Source of the DNA: Dermacentor variabilis
Taxonomy: Eukaryota; Arthropoda; Arachnida; Ixodida; Ixodidae
Assembly: GCF_050947875.1 (NCBI RefSeq)
Contig: NC_134572.1
Span: 123,437,105-123,501,104 of the forward strand
Length of the DNA: 64,000 nt
Reading direction: 5' to 3'
Positions 48,940-60,034 of the stretch are shown here, piece after piece; positions within the stretch are counted from its first letter, which is position 1, and every line of letters begins with the position of its first letter. The position numbers and the translations under genes were made by a program. The notes below the pieces were generated by a model. That model had not been told where the DNA came from, ran no database searches, and saw only the letters and a program-made list of their open reading frames with translations.

Positions 48940-49470
48940 TTAACGCGTTAAAACGACAAAGCCAAATGCACACACAGTCCCGCTCTGCTCAATCGGCTCG
49001 GCAGCGGTGCCAGGGCATGCGTTCTGCCTTCCGTCGCTGACATGGGCGTCGTGCACACGCACACTCGCTTTGCCGCCGAGCAGCTGTGTCCAAACATCGG
49101 ACGGCACGAAAACTGGACCATGATTTTTGTAAGTGATGTCTTCCGGATCGCACTGATAACCAGGGCGGATGATTGCTCTGACCACTGGCGAAGCGAGAAA
49201 AGGAATAACGTCGTCAAGAAATTCGCTATTAGATCGCGGCCCTCAAGTACGCCGACAAATGCTGAAGGTTTTCGATCGGTCTCGCCTCTGGCACCATCCA
49301 CGTCCGACGCCTGCAACTCCTCAAAGTGCCAGCGTTGTGAGACGAATGTTGGCGAGCAGGGCGCTGTTCTTGCTGCGAAGAAACAGTTCCCTCGCCTGCT
49401 GCCTCATGTTAACATATTGCCCCCGCGTATGTGGTCGAACATCGCCCGAGGTGCGTCAGCGCTACGCTAA
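48940..49470 (-). pseudogene. Unrecognised coding remnant
   Basis: Read on the - strand, frames hand over to each other as in a broken gene. MRQQARELFLRSKNSALLAN (from about 49409) is followed, with a frame change, by HFEELQASDVDGARGETD. Then in another frame come FLDDVIPFLASPVVRAIIRP and GYQCDPEDITYKNHGPVFVP with SDVWTQLLGGKASVRVHDA. The protein-like composition suggests an old mobile-element or gene fragment. I do not recognise the family. Confidence 0.35.
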
Positions 49471-49479
49471 ACCTTGCTG

Positions 49480-50956
49480 ACGCTTTCAAAACTTCTGCCA
49501 TTTTTTTTCCTGGAACAATAAATGTCAGTTGCCCTCACAAATCTACAAGCCGTCCTGAACGTGGCTGCTTCGTTCACTAACTATTCTGCGTCATCTAGTA
49601 CTGCGATTATTAGCAAAAATATCAATTGGCTGATTTTTTTAAAGGTGACCCTGCCTTCGCGATCCCTCCGGAATTTTCCTGACCGTGGCAACAGCTGCTG
49701 TCCTTCCAGATAGTTTACACTCGGGGCAACATGCATACTATAACGAATTCGCTTCTGCATAGACCATTTGTACCAACCCTATAGTCGTCGTATACGAGTG
49801 CTGATTGCCGTGTTATAGTTTGTTAACGAAGCTTCCCCTCAAGTCTAAATATTTTAAGGCAGTTTTCCTAGTCTATAAAGCCGCTCGAGTTCACGCTGCT
49901 CCTCTGGCGGCCATTTTTCCAAGAAATTATGCCTTCCAACCACTCAGAATGCCGGTGACAACTTCACGTTTGATCAATTCTGGATATTGTAAATAGTAAA
50001 CAGCTACTTTTGCTTACATGATCGGCCATGACATTGAAATTGCTGATACAACGGAAAGAATTGCACCGTATCCACGTATATAGAGCTGTGTATGTTGAGT
50101 GAGATAAGAGCTGCACTATAGGCATCGCAGGCAGTTTTAATTGGAGGCAAACTTGGCAAGTGCGCCTCGAATGATAAATTGTTTTGTCTAAACCGAAACA
50201 GCGCGAATTGGTAGGCTGCATGAAAGAGAGACATTCTTATTGAATGACAGGAAGTTATTCGGCATATATCTGGCGATCACTCAGGAAATGGTTGTTGTGG
50301 AACGACGAGTCGGTTCTGATGTACGTCGCTATAAAAACGCGCGAGGTAGTGTCGAGCAGCCTATATTGGCTTTTGTGTGTGTATATATATATCAATTCTA
50401 AATATTGTAAGGCAGTTTGTCGTGTGCGTATCATGGACACGCATGCTTATATCGCCTTCCGTTTCCCTACCACGGTTGCGCTTTAAAACAAACAGCGCGC
50501 GCATGCGATCCCATAGATGAGATGAATACATATATATAGAATCGACTACATATATATATAAAATCGACTGCCGCGGACACCACCAGTCCCTTTCCACATA
50601 AGTATGAGGCTCGGAGCAGGAGCTTTGGCGCTTGAAAGTAACCGTTGGCTTGACGAACCAACCGACTGAGCTACCTTTCCGGGCAACATTGAAGGATCAC
50701 GAGTTCAAATCACATGTTATGTTCCTTTTTTTCCCTTTTTTTTTCTTTCTTTTAATGTATTTTCCTTCCTTTTATCACTGTACGGAAACCCTGCTAAAAA
50801 AAAAATTATATATCCTCAATTATGTGTGGCCACACATGTGCAGGTCATAAATACCAGGTTCACTAGCCGAGTGCCATCCATGCGGTATAACCGAGCTCAG
50901 ATTGGTCCACCTTGACTGATCAAATAGGGCACCACTGTAGGTTAAATGAGGCGTAC
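49480..50956. other. Non-coding stretch, nothing firm
   Basis: No gene recognised. Around 50640-50710 there is a tRNA-box-A-like word on the - strand (TAGCTCAGTCGGTTGG), but no properly placed box B. Short TA runs lie at 50382 and 50529-50560. Confidence 0.5.
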
Positions 50957-51224
50957 AACTCCTGCGGGACCCGCCGTGGTTGCTCAGTGGTCATGGTGTT
51001 AGACTGCTGAGCACGAGGTCGCGGGATCGGACCCCGGCCACGGCGGCCGCATTTCGATGGGGGCGAAATGCGAAAACACCCGTGTACTTAGAATTAGGTG
51101 CACGTTAAAGAACCCCAGGTGGTCGAAATTTTCGGAGTCCTCCACTACGGCGTGCATAATCAGAAAGTGGTTTTTGTCACGCAAAACACCATAATTCAAT
51201 TTTTAATTTAACTCCTACGGGGAC
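50957..51224 (+). mobile_element. Full-length tRNA-derived SINE (Ruka-like) with imperfect duplication
   Basis: The body at 50971-51209 starts CCGCCGTGGTTGCTCAGTGG, with box A TTGCTCAGTGG (50980-50990). It continues with box B GGGATCGGACCCC (about 51023) and the same body as the 13.4-kb copy (TTTCGATGGGGGCGAAATGC, then CACGTTAAAGAACCCCAGG). It is bracketed by AACTCCTGCGGGAC (50957-50970) and AACTCCTACGGGGAC (51210-51224). It is transcribed by RNA polymerase III and depends on a LINE for mobilisation. It sits at the very 5' end of the RTE. Confidence 0.85.
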
Positions 51225-51432
51225 GGTAGAGTATCCGTCTCCAGTGCAAGAGGACCGTGATTCACATCCCGGTGCCGCGCAATTCTCCACCGAAAAAAAA
51301 AACCGTGTGTTGAGAAAATTGCACAAACAGGCCTGGAGTGCGGCCTGATCCCGGTGACCAGAACCGGTAACGCACTCTCTCACCAGAGTAGGATTGGCCA
51401 CCCTGGTGCAGTACTTGGCCACAACCTCCTAT

Positions 51433-54372
51433 ATGAATACAACAATCAAACCCCGGCCCTCAGTCCCCAGCAGCCGCGAAGCAACTGACCACGGCGGCGG
51501 TCAGATCTGTAACGCTGCAGAGGGTGCTAAGAATACCTGGCTCCGGACAGGCCGCCATTGGAATCTGAACCTGGCAACGTTTAACGTTAGAACGCTATCT
51601 AGTGAGGCGAGTCTAGCAGTGTTATTGGAGGAATTAGAGGGTAGTAAATGGGATATAATAGGGCTCAGTGAGGTTAGGAGGACAAAAGAAGCATATACAG
51701 TGCTAAAAAGCGGGCATGTACTGTGTTACCGGGGCTTAGCGGAGAGACGAGAACTAGGAGTCGGATTCCTGATTAATAAGGAAATAGCTGGTAACATACA
51801 GGAATTCTATAGCATTAACGAGAGGGTGGCAGGTCTTGTTGTGAAACTTAATAAGAGGTACAAATTGAAGGTGGTACAAGTCTATGCCCCTACATGCAGT
51901 CATGATGACCAGGAAGTCGAAAGCTTTTATGAAGACGTGGAATCGGCGATGGGTAAAGTCAAAACAAAATACACTATACTGATGGGCGACTTCAATGCCA
52001 GGGTAGGCAAGAAGCAGGCTGGAGACAAGTCAGTGGGGGAATATGGCATAGGCTCTAGGAATAGCAGAGGAGAATTATTAGTAGAGTTTGCAGAACAGAA
52101 TAATATGCGGATAATGAACACCTTTTTCCGCAAGCGGGTTAGTCGAAAGTGGACATGGAGGAGCCCGAATGGTGAGACTAGAAATGAAATCGACTTCATA
52201 CTCTGCGCGAACCCTGGCAGCATACAAGATGTAGACGTGCTCGGCAAGGTACGCTGCAGTGACCATAGGATGGTAAGAACTCGAATTAGCCTAGACTTGA
52301 GGAGGGAATGGAAGAAGCTGGTACACAAGAAGCCAATCAATGAGTTAGCGGTAAGAGGGAAACTAGAGGAATTCCGGATCAAGCTACAGAACAGGTATTC
52401 GGCTTTAACTCAGGAAGAGGACCTTAGTGTTGAAGCAATGAACGACTATCTCATGGGAACCATTAAGTAGTGCGCAATAGAAGTCGTTGGTAACTCCGTT
52501 AGACAGGAAACCAGTAAGCTATCGCAGGAGACGAAAGATCTGATCAAGAAACGCCAATGTATGAAAGCCTCTGACCCTACAGCTAGAATAGAACTGGCAG
52601 AACTTTCTAAGTTAATCAACAAGCGTAAGACAGCGGACATCAGGAACTATAATATGGATAGAATTGAACAGGCTCTCAGGAACGGAGGAAGCCTAAAAAC
52701 AGTGAAGAAGAAACTAGGAATAGGCAAGAATCAGATGTGTGCGTTAAGAGACAAAGCCGGCAATATCGTTACTAATATGGATGAGATAGTTCAAGTGGCT
52801 GAGGAGTTCTATAGAGATTTATACAGTACCAGTGGCACCCACGACGATAGTGGAAGAGAGAATAGCCTAGAGGAATTCGAAATCCCACAGGTAACGCCAG
52901 AAGAAGTAAAGAAAGCCTTAGGAGCTATGCAAAGGGGGAAGGCAGCTGGGGAGGATCAGGTAACAGCAGATTTGTTGAAGGATGGTGGTCAGATTGTTCT
53001 AGAGAAACTGGCCACCCTGTATACGCAATGCCTCATAACCTCGAGCGTACCGGAATCTTGGAAGAACGCTAACATAATCCTAATCCATAAGAAAGGGGAC
53101 GCCAAAGACTTGAAAAATTACAGACCGATCAGCTTACTGTCCGTTGCCTACAAAGTATTTACTAAGGTAATCGCAAATAGAATCAGGAACACCTTAGACT
53201 TCTGTCAACCAAAGGACCAGGCAGGATTCCGTAAAGGCTACTCAACAACAGACCATATTCACACTATCAATCAAGTGATAGAGAAATGTGCAGAATATAA
53301 CCAACCCTTATATATAGCTTTCATTGATTACGAGAAAGCGTTTGATTCAGTCGAAACCTCAGCAGTCATGGAGGCATTACGGAATCAGGGTGTAGATGAG
53401 CCATATGTAAAGATACTGGAAGATATCTATAGCGGCTCCACAGCCACCGTAGTCCTCCACAAAGAAAGCAACAAAATCCCTATAAAGAAAGCCGTCAGAC
53501 AGGGAGATACGATATCTCCAATGCTATTCACAGCATGTTTACAGGAGGTATTCAGAGGTCTGGAGTGGGAAGAATTGGGGATAAAAGTTGATGGAGAATA
53601 CCTTAGCAACTTGCGATTCGCTGATGATATTGCCTTGCTTAGTAACTCAGGAGACCAATTGCAATGCATGCTCACTGACCTGGAGAGGCAAAGCAGAAGG
53701 GTGGGTCTGAAAATTAATCTGCAGAAAAATAAAGTAATGTTTAACAGGCTCGGAAGAGAACAGCAGTTTACGATAGGTAGCGAAGCACTGGAAGGGGTAA
53801 GGGAATACATCTACTTAGGGCAGGTAGTGACCACGGATCCGGATCATGAGACTGAAATAACTAGAAGAATAAGAATGGGCTGGGGTGCGTTTGGCAGGCA
53901 TTCTCAAATCATGAACAGCAGGTTGCCACTATCCCTCAAAAGGAAAGTGTATAACAGCTGTGTGTTACCAGTACTCACATATGGGGCAGAAACCTGGAGG
54001 CTTACGAAAAGGGTTCTGCTGAAATTGAGGACGACGCAACGAGCTATGGAAAGAAGAATGATGGGTGTGACGTTAAGGGATAAGAAAAGAGCAGATTGGG
54101 TGAGGCAACAAACGCGGGTAAACGACATCTTAGTTGAAATCAAGAAAAAGAAATGGGCATGGGCCGGACATGTAATGAGGAGGGAAGATAACCGATGGTC
54201 ACTAAGGGTTACGGACTGGATTCCAAGGGAAGGGATGCGTAGCAGGGGGCGGCAGAAAGTTAGGTGGGCGGATGACATTAAGACGTTTGCAGGGACAACA
54301 TGGCCACAATTAGTACATGACCGGGGTAGTTGGAGAAGTATGGGAGAGGCCTTTGCCCTGCAGTGGGCGTAA
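51433..54372 (+). pseudogene. RTE ORF (endonuclease-RT) with one in-frame TAG
   Basis: From ATG 51433 to TAA 54370 this is one frame of 979 codons, broken only by TAG at 52468-52470 (codon 346; ...LMGTIK-stop-CAIEVVGNS). The endonuclease shows TFNVRT, GLSEVRR, MGDFNARVG (about 184-192) and CSDHRMV (about 275). RT shows NYRPISLLSVAYKVFTKV, DQAGFRKGYSTTDH, IDYEKAFDSVE, RQGDTISPMLF and FADD (729-732). The RTE C-terminal region has YGAETWRLTK, WAWAGHVMRRED and WRSMGEAFALQWA. The frame is otherwise undamaged on both sides of the stop, so the stop is probably recent. A source element elsewhere should have a sense codon there. The upstream frame is open to TTG 51394, but ATG 51433 is the better start. 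Confidence 0.9.
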
Positions 54373-54373
54373 C

Positions 54374-54378
<5 letters not shown>

Positions 54379-54430
<52 letters not shown>

Positions 54431-54432
54431 AG
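54379..54432 (+). repeat. (GAT)n tail of the RTE
   Basis: About 17 ATG/GAT units directly after the RTE stop codon and a 4-base spacer. This is the element's 3' tail, not an independent microsatellite. Confidence 0.85.
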
Positions 54433-55180
54433 TTGTTCCGACGTCCGGCTGTGTTTTTGATGGAATTACGCAACGAACCCACAAACGGTGAACCAATATG
54501 CTAGCTACAGTAAATATAAGCATTCAAGTGCGTAATTGTTTCATGCAATCGGAACCTTCTGCGCCTTCTTCTCCGGCATTTGGCGCATCTGCCTGGTCGG
54601 TTTCTCGCCGATTATCCCAGAGGCAGTGGGGGTCAGGTAGGTCGCGTGTTGGTGGTCTATGCGTGTGGCCGTCTTGCCAGACTGGTACGTGCAAGGTATC
54701 GCCTATGCTGAAACTCTCGGTGCAGTAGAGGGAACAGTTTCAATAAGGAAACGTCAACATCGTGCCACATACTTTCGGCATACATTACTGACGAATATTT
54801 CTACGGCACTGCTTCAGGCTTAAATTTTCTTTGCATTAGGAGGCGTTGGTTTAAAGGATATGAAGTAAATTTAAGAAATTTCACTGTTGGATCTTTATAA
54901 TAAGGCTGCATGTGTTGTTAAATATATATGCAGACGAGGTCTGCTAAATAACGAGAGAAAGCTCTATGGCTCTTTAGGATTTGCTGTCGGCCACGCCTGG
55001 TGTATCTGGCTCCATTGGCGTTACAGCATTGTGAATCGCTCGGTACATGACTCGGACACTACTTACGTTGACAACGCGCTTTGTTTCGTTTCTTACATGT
55101 TATCGTCCGGGTGGAATCGTGCCGTGATTATGACTCAGTGTTCGTATGGTCTCTTGTCGAAATAAACTTTTTCTAAACAC
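54433..55180. other. Non-coding stretch, nothing recognised
   Basis: Short frames only, with no motif. Confidence 0.5.
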
Positions 55181-55181
55181 A

Positions 55182-55735
55182 TGAATAATTGACGTCGCGT
55201 TTAGCGTTTGTTTAAAAAAGAAAATCTTGAAGAACCCTGAAATACCAACCCAAGAGACAAAAAAAAGATAGTACATAAGTGCTCATGTACATGTACGGTA
55301 TATATGTGTATATCTTGAATGAATGAATGTGATGCTGCCTCTGCCCAAATGAGGGATGGTGGACTTGTCAAGCTGTCCAATGGACTGCTTTTTTCCGCCA
55401 CCCCCCATCTGTACCTTACAAGACCTGTACGTTACAAGATGGAAATAAACTTTCATTTCATGTTCTCACACCGTGTATTGGTTGAATAGACTCCTTAACT
55501 ATCTCGGTATAGAAAGTTGTGTTGTGAATGCCAGCACTACCGTCCCAAAGGTACATTAGTGATCGACGTCGCGTCTAGCGTTTGTATAAGAAAGAAAGTC
55601 TTGAAGGACCCTGAAGTACCAACCCAAGGGACGAAAAAATAGTGCATGAGCGCTTATCTTCTGACACCGTGCATTGGGTTCAGTAGACTTATTAAACTAC
55701 CTCGGTATAGAAAGTTTTGTTGTGAAGCCCTGCGC
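55182..55735 (+). repeat. Direct duplication, offset 374 bp, with an insertion in copy A
   Basis: GACGTCGCGTYTAGCGTTTG recurs at 55191 and 55565. It is followed in both by AAGTCTTGAAGGACCCTGAA-like, TACCAACCCAAGRGAC, GCTC/GCTT, CACACCGTG and CTCGGTATAGAAAGTT. Copy A contains about 170 extra bases (about 55285-55460) ending CTGTACGTTACAAGATGG and AATAAACTTTCATTTCA, which look like a retroposed 3' end. Copy B lacks them. Confidence 0.75.
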
Positions 55736-55815
55736 GGCGCAACTGTGGAATGATTATATTACATTATAACTGTGGAATGACTACAACTGGAACTGTTACA
55801 ACTGTGGAATGATTA

Positions 55816-56640
55816 TATTATATTACAGCGAAGCTGTTTACGCGGGCCCTGCGCCGTCATTGTCGGAGTTCGTTAAAACTGTCTTCAGCAATCGCTCGAG
55901 CGTAGTCGTCTTCTTCCACAGCTGGTTCGGTGGCGCCCCTTGGCGCTACCACGCGAACACGCTCGTGCCAGTGCTGTCGTCGTCGTCGTCGTCGTCTTCC
56001 ACGGGTGACTCCGTTGCAGCTCGTCATTCCAGGGCAGCATTTCACTTCTCTCCTGCCGTCGTAATGAGTAGGCCCCGTTTTCGGGGGTATGAGCCATTGC
56101 TTAAGGGCGTATGAGCCATTCATTGTCTCACGTGCCGGGTAGATTTAATTTTGAAGCAATCTAATTTTGAAGAACCGCAAGCGGCAATGCCGGCCGGATG
56201 TTCCTCACCTCGACGCCGACCAAAACTCGAGACATCGGGCACAAGCAACCCTGCGCCCATTATACGGAGTTTTGGATTAGTGGTTCCGCATATTCCATCA
56301 CAGCTACAACTATGGAAAGATCAGATGTTTTTTTTTTTATTTATTTCACGCCAAACCTTCCTCTCGTTACTGGCACGCCATAAAGGGGCGGAGCAAGCTT
56401 GCACGCGAAAAAGAAAGAACAGCGAAATACGGGCAGAAACCTCACGCGCGAAACAAAAGATAACGCTGGAAGAACAAAAAAAAAACTACTACTAAATCAT
56501 GCTCAGCACGCGAACCGCGCAAAAGCGAAAATGAGGTGAAAGAATGGTGAAACAGAATATTTACAATATATAATACTTGCTAAATTTGACTTGCATGATG
56601 TAACAATCGGTGTAACTAACACAGCTTCGCTATTCGACCA
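55816..56640. mobile_element. Probable MITE with AGCGAAGCTGT termini
   Basis: TATTACAGCGAAGCTGTTTA (55821-55840) at the left is matched inverted by CTAACACAGCTTCGCTATTC (56616-56635) at the right. The interior is non-coding and contains a (CGT)n tract at about 55978-55995 and a partial internal repeat GTATGAGCCATTGCTTAAGG / GTATGAGCCATTCATTGTC near 56087. No transposase was found. Confidence 0.4.
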
Positions 56641-58221
56641 TCTTCACGGACTGGAAGGGGCGGTGATTTTTTTCTTTGTATGAAATTTGCAGTTCATGGC
56701 GTTTTGTGTATTTACATCTCCTAATGTCCACACAAGCTTCCCTTTGTCTCTGTAATAACGAGGACCATGCTGACCATTTTAAAGCGATGCTTTCTTTGCT
56801 TATCCCCCACGCCGCGTTTTCTGTTTGTCCTTCTGTTTTTTTGCCAAGTGAGCCGATCCCGGAGGCCATGTAACAATAATCTGAGCCGATCGAGGAGATG
56901 GTGCACTTAAAATTGGGCCGATGCTAGAGCCTTTGAAACCAAGGGTGGCGACTTGCTAGGTTTATCCTTACATAAATGCCTGATATGTGCCCTCGCAGGT
57001 GCTTTAAGTGTTTTTAGGCGAGCTCCAGGTATTAGAATCCTAATAGTCCTGATAATGCGTTCGCATTACAGTCTCTCTGCTGTAGCACGTGGAGTCTTTG
57101 CCTCTTCCTCTGTATTCGGCGTCGACATCAGGCTGGGTAGACGTGGCGAGCGGTTACCCACACGACTACGGCACGCTGAGGAAAAGCATGAAGAACATTC
57201 ACAGCGCCAACGATATTTACAAAGGACACCTCACCGTACACACTCAGCTGGAGGTATACACGCTCACGCGCGTAGCGTGGTGGGAGTGATTGCTATGTTT
57301 CGTACTTTTGTACGCATTCAACTTCGCTCACAATATTTTCTTCACCACTCTCAATACGTCGCAGTAGCATGCAAGTCACCGCTGCGTGCACATCGCATAC
57401 TATGAGGCCTTGCGTTTGCGCATAAGCAGAAGACATACAGAATCATATATGTTAGAAATAAAGTACCACTGGAGCCATCATGTTTCTTTAGAAAGCATTT
57501 GTTTCAAACGATTCAAGAAAGCTTTTCTTAGAATAGATTCCAACAAGTGCGATGTATCTGCCGTAACTTTTTTATTCGATATACGTAAGGAAACGTTCGC
57601 ACCGCGTAGAAGCGCCAGCTGCTTCTTCTTCTCCGACGTGTTATACCATAAAACTTCCATAAAAATTTTTAGAAAACCTTTGGCGAAGAATAAAGGAATA
57701 GTGACACAGGAAAAATTATGCATGCCCAATGCTCATATAGGAGTCTTTGGGAAGCGAAGCTGAAGCGGTTAATTAAATGCTATGCCACTAACGACGATGA
57801 GCACAGTTTGTTCAGAACTTGATTCTCGGCAAGTTGGTGTGGTTTAATATACATTTTCCTTAACGGAAGCTTGTCGTTCCGTTAGCAGACGCCGCACATA
57901 ATACGACTTGAAATTCCATTTTACCACGTTTTCCAACACCGTGTTCGCCAATACCGAAGCCCAAGGAAAGCTTCGCTTTAAAAAGCACAAATTATGTGAG
58001 ATTGTGAACAAGAATCGCGTATGGGTTCCGAAACGTCAATAGTAATTTCGACTTGGTGACTGTGCGTAACATCTTGGTTTTCAAAAAATCGTGCGAGTAG
58101 TTCATGAGTCATGACACAGCAACCGCACCAGAAAACTTTAGCCACCGTGAGAAAAAAAGAAATGCACAAACAGCTCGGCCAAAGAGCAGTGCTCACATGC
58201 CACGCATCGCACTATTACTAA

Positions 58222-58311
<90 letters not shown>

Positions 58312-59400
58312 ATATCGGTTGATCGATCGATCGATCGTTTGATGTGTGGATTGTGTCCAACCTAAAAATGCCATGAGCCCCACCTTTCGTTAGCATGTGT
58401 TTCACCAAGCGCTAAATTTAAGTACCGTGTCAAAATTTTGTTGACCGAATGCATTTACTAGCTACCTAATATTTTGTTCGCAATGTACCGAGTGAAAAAT
58501 ATTGCCTATTTATTATAGTAATGTCTAATGTATGCTATATGTTAGTTATAGTGTGTAGCACAGTTCCTCAAGCTAGTGGATAAAGAATTTATTGTGCAGC
58601 GAAACTTAAGTTATCCTAATGTTCATTGAAAAGCCGCATAAGCGGCGAGTTTTTCATCGTTAATGTTGTGGCAGCGCCATGTAAATTTGCTAGGCTATAA
58701 ATTGAAGTAAATTGCGATGTTTCAAGCCTCAAACCTACATTCTGCTCAATAACGAAGCCATAGTGTGAGGCGTCAGTTGATTTCGACTGTCTGTAGTTCG
58801 ATAATATTCTCGCTGCACAGAGTTTCTTGCAATCCGCGCACATCACATCTCAACCGCTGAAAGTTATAGCCAACAAGCCGCTATGGCGGGCGATTTGCAA
58901 CCCTGCCTCAGTAACTGCAACACTATGCTTGCAATTCGACTGTAAACACCTTAGCAGTTCCGTACTTCCATGCACGAAAGGCTCTATGAAAAGGTATGTC
59001 ATGAAAAGCAACGGGCCCACTCAAGTGCTCAATTGACCGGGGCATCAAAAAAGAATTTAGTCGAAATTTCTGTCTCACTTTGCGACGACTGACATCTATA
59101 ACGACGGAACAGACAAGTCGTTGTTGATTTATCCATGAACACTTCAGAGACTCGTACTCGCCAGTTAATCTGAGTGGCAACCCTGCTTTCTTAGGCCTCC
59201 TCCTCCTCCTCCTCGGTTTTAACTCCGAAACTCATTTTCCCCAATTAAATTTGGCACTTAAGGTAAGCTGCATCACCACCTACTATTCCGCAGGTTTTAC
59301 ACAATGCCAGGCAGATTGTGCGGCTTTACGTCCTGTAATGGACTGCGAAACGGAGGCGCATATGTCACGACTCTCCGAGCCTGCTTCGAACGATCTGGCG
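56641..59400. other. Non-coding stretch with (TTGA)n
   Basis: (TTGA)n at 58219-58310 followed by GATCGATC words; CCT repeats lie at 59195-59213. Nothing else is supported. Confidence 0.5.
58219..58310. repeat. (TTGA)n microsatellite
   Basis: About 23 tetranucleotide units, then a GATC-rich end at 58321-58337. Confidence 0.95.
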
Positions 59401-59403
59401 GCA

Positions 59404-60034
59404 TAGAGGGTTTCATACAATAATTACTATAGAGGGAACTCTGCATGGCGCTAGTGCCTACTGAAGCTTCAAGTGGGACAACTCAGCCAGCATGGGAATG
59501 ATAGGTGCTACATAGATTTGCCTAAACTTCGCCCTTTTTGTCTTCAAATGGCTTCGTAATCTCATCGCTTTCAACAAAATGCTGTCTAATAAAGAAATAA
59601 AAAAACACTATTAAAATTATCTGACGGCAGGATTTCAACACGGGACCTTCAGCACAAAAGCGCGACAGTGAAAGCATTACGCTACGGACGCACCCATCAA
59701 CGAACGGCATGGATGACCTTTATAAATTTGTCACCAGCAAGCCAGCGCGTTGAGATGCTTGTCACGTTTCGATTTGCCCACCTCAGCAGGCTGAACCACT
59801 CCATTTAGTAGTGTTGATGCGTGTTCTCTTGGTTTACTGCATTTGGAAAAGTATAGACTGCTTTGAAATTTAGGATGATGACGGCGGATAAAGTGCAATA
59901 AACGAAGCGACAAGAACGTCTGAATCCACAAGCACGAAGATCAGACAACTCCACGCACTGGCCATCATTCCCATGATGATTGAACGATCGCATCACCAGA
60001 GTTCCCTTTAAGTAATTATCGTAGGAAACTCTGT
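59404..60034 (-). mobile_element. Fold-back element with tRNA-like core, copy 1
   Basis: The left end TTTCATACAATAATTACT (59411) and the right end, whose reverse complement is TTTCCTACGATAATTACT (60028 inward), are terminal inverted repeats continuing into AGGGAACTCT on both sides. The core on the - strand (about 59710-59625) is tRNA-like: GTAGCGTAATGC (box A position) and GTGTTGAAATCCTGCC (box B position). The right third, reversed, matches the left third of copy 2 over more than 120 bases (CTGATCTTCGT, GGATTCAGACGTTCTTG). The terminal sequences continue into arms that share CATAGATTTGCCTAAACTTCG-like DNA. Possible short duplication TCTGGC at 59394 and 60036. Confidence 0.75.

Larger units (their letters stand above)
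51210..54432 (+). mobile_element. Near-intact RTE-clade LINE
   Basis: One long frame with endonuclease and RT, and no ORF1, zinc knuckles or RNase H, as in RTE elements. The 3' end CCTGCAGTGGGCGTAACTAG runs into about 17 GAT units, a typical RTE tail. The 5' UTR begins with a tRNA-like stretch (GGTAGAGTATCCGTCTCC, then GATTCACATCCCGGTGCCGC) and continues ACAGGCCTGGAGTGCGG. Two other degraded copies in the window (40.9 and 42.2 kb) belong to the same family. Confidence 0.9.

Noticed and set aside
50630..50715. Second tRNA-derived SINE
   Set aside because: A box A word is present on the - strand, but the box-B-like GAGTTCAAATC lies on the + strand on the wrong side, so the two do not form one tRNA-like unit.
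58219..58310. CRISPR-like direct repeats
   Set aside because: Perfect tetranucleotide repetition without spacers; a simple microsatellite in eukaryotic DNA.
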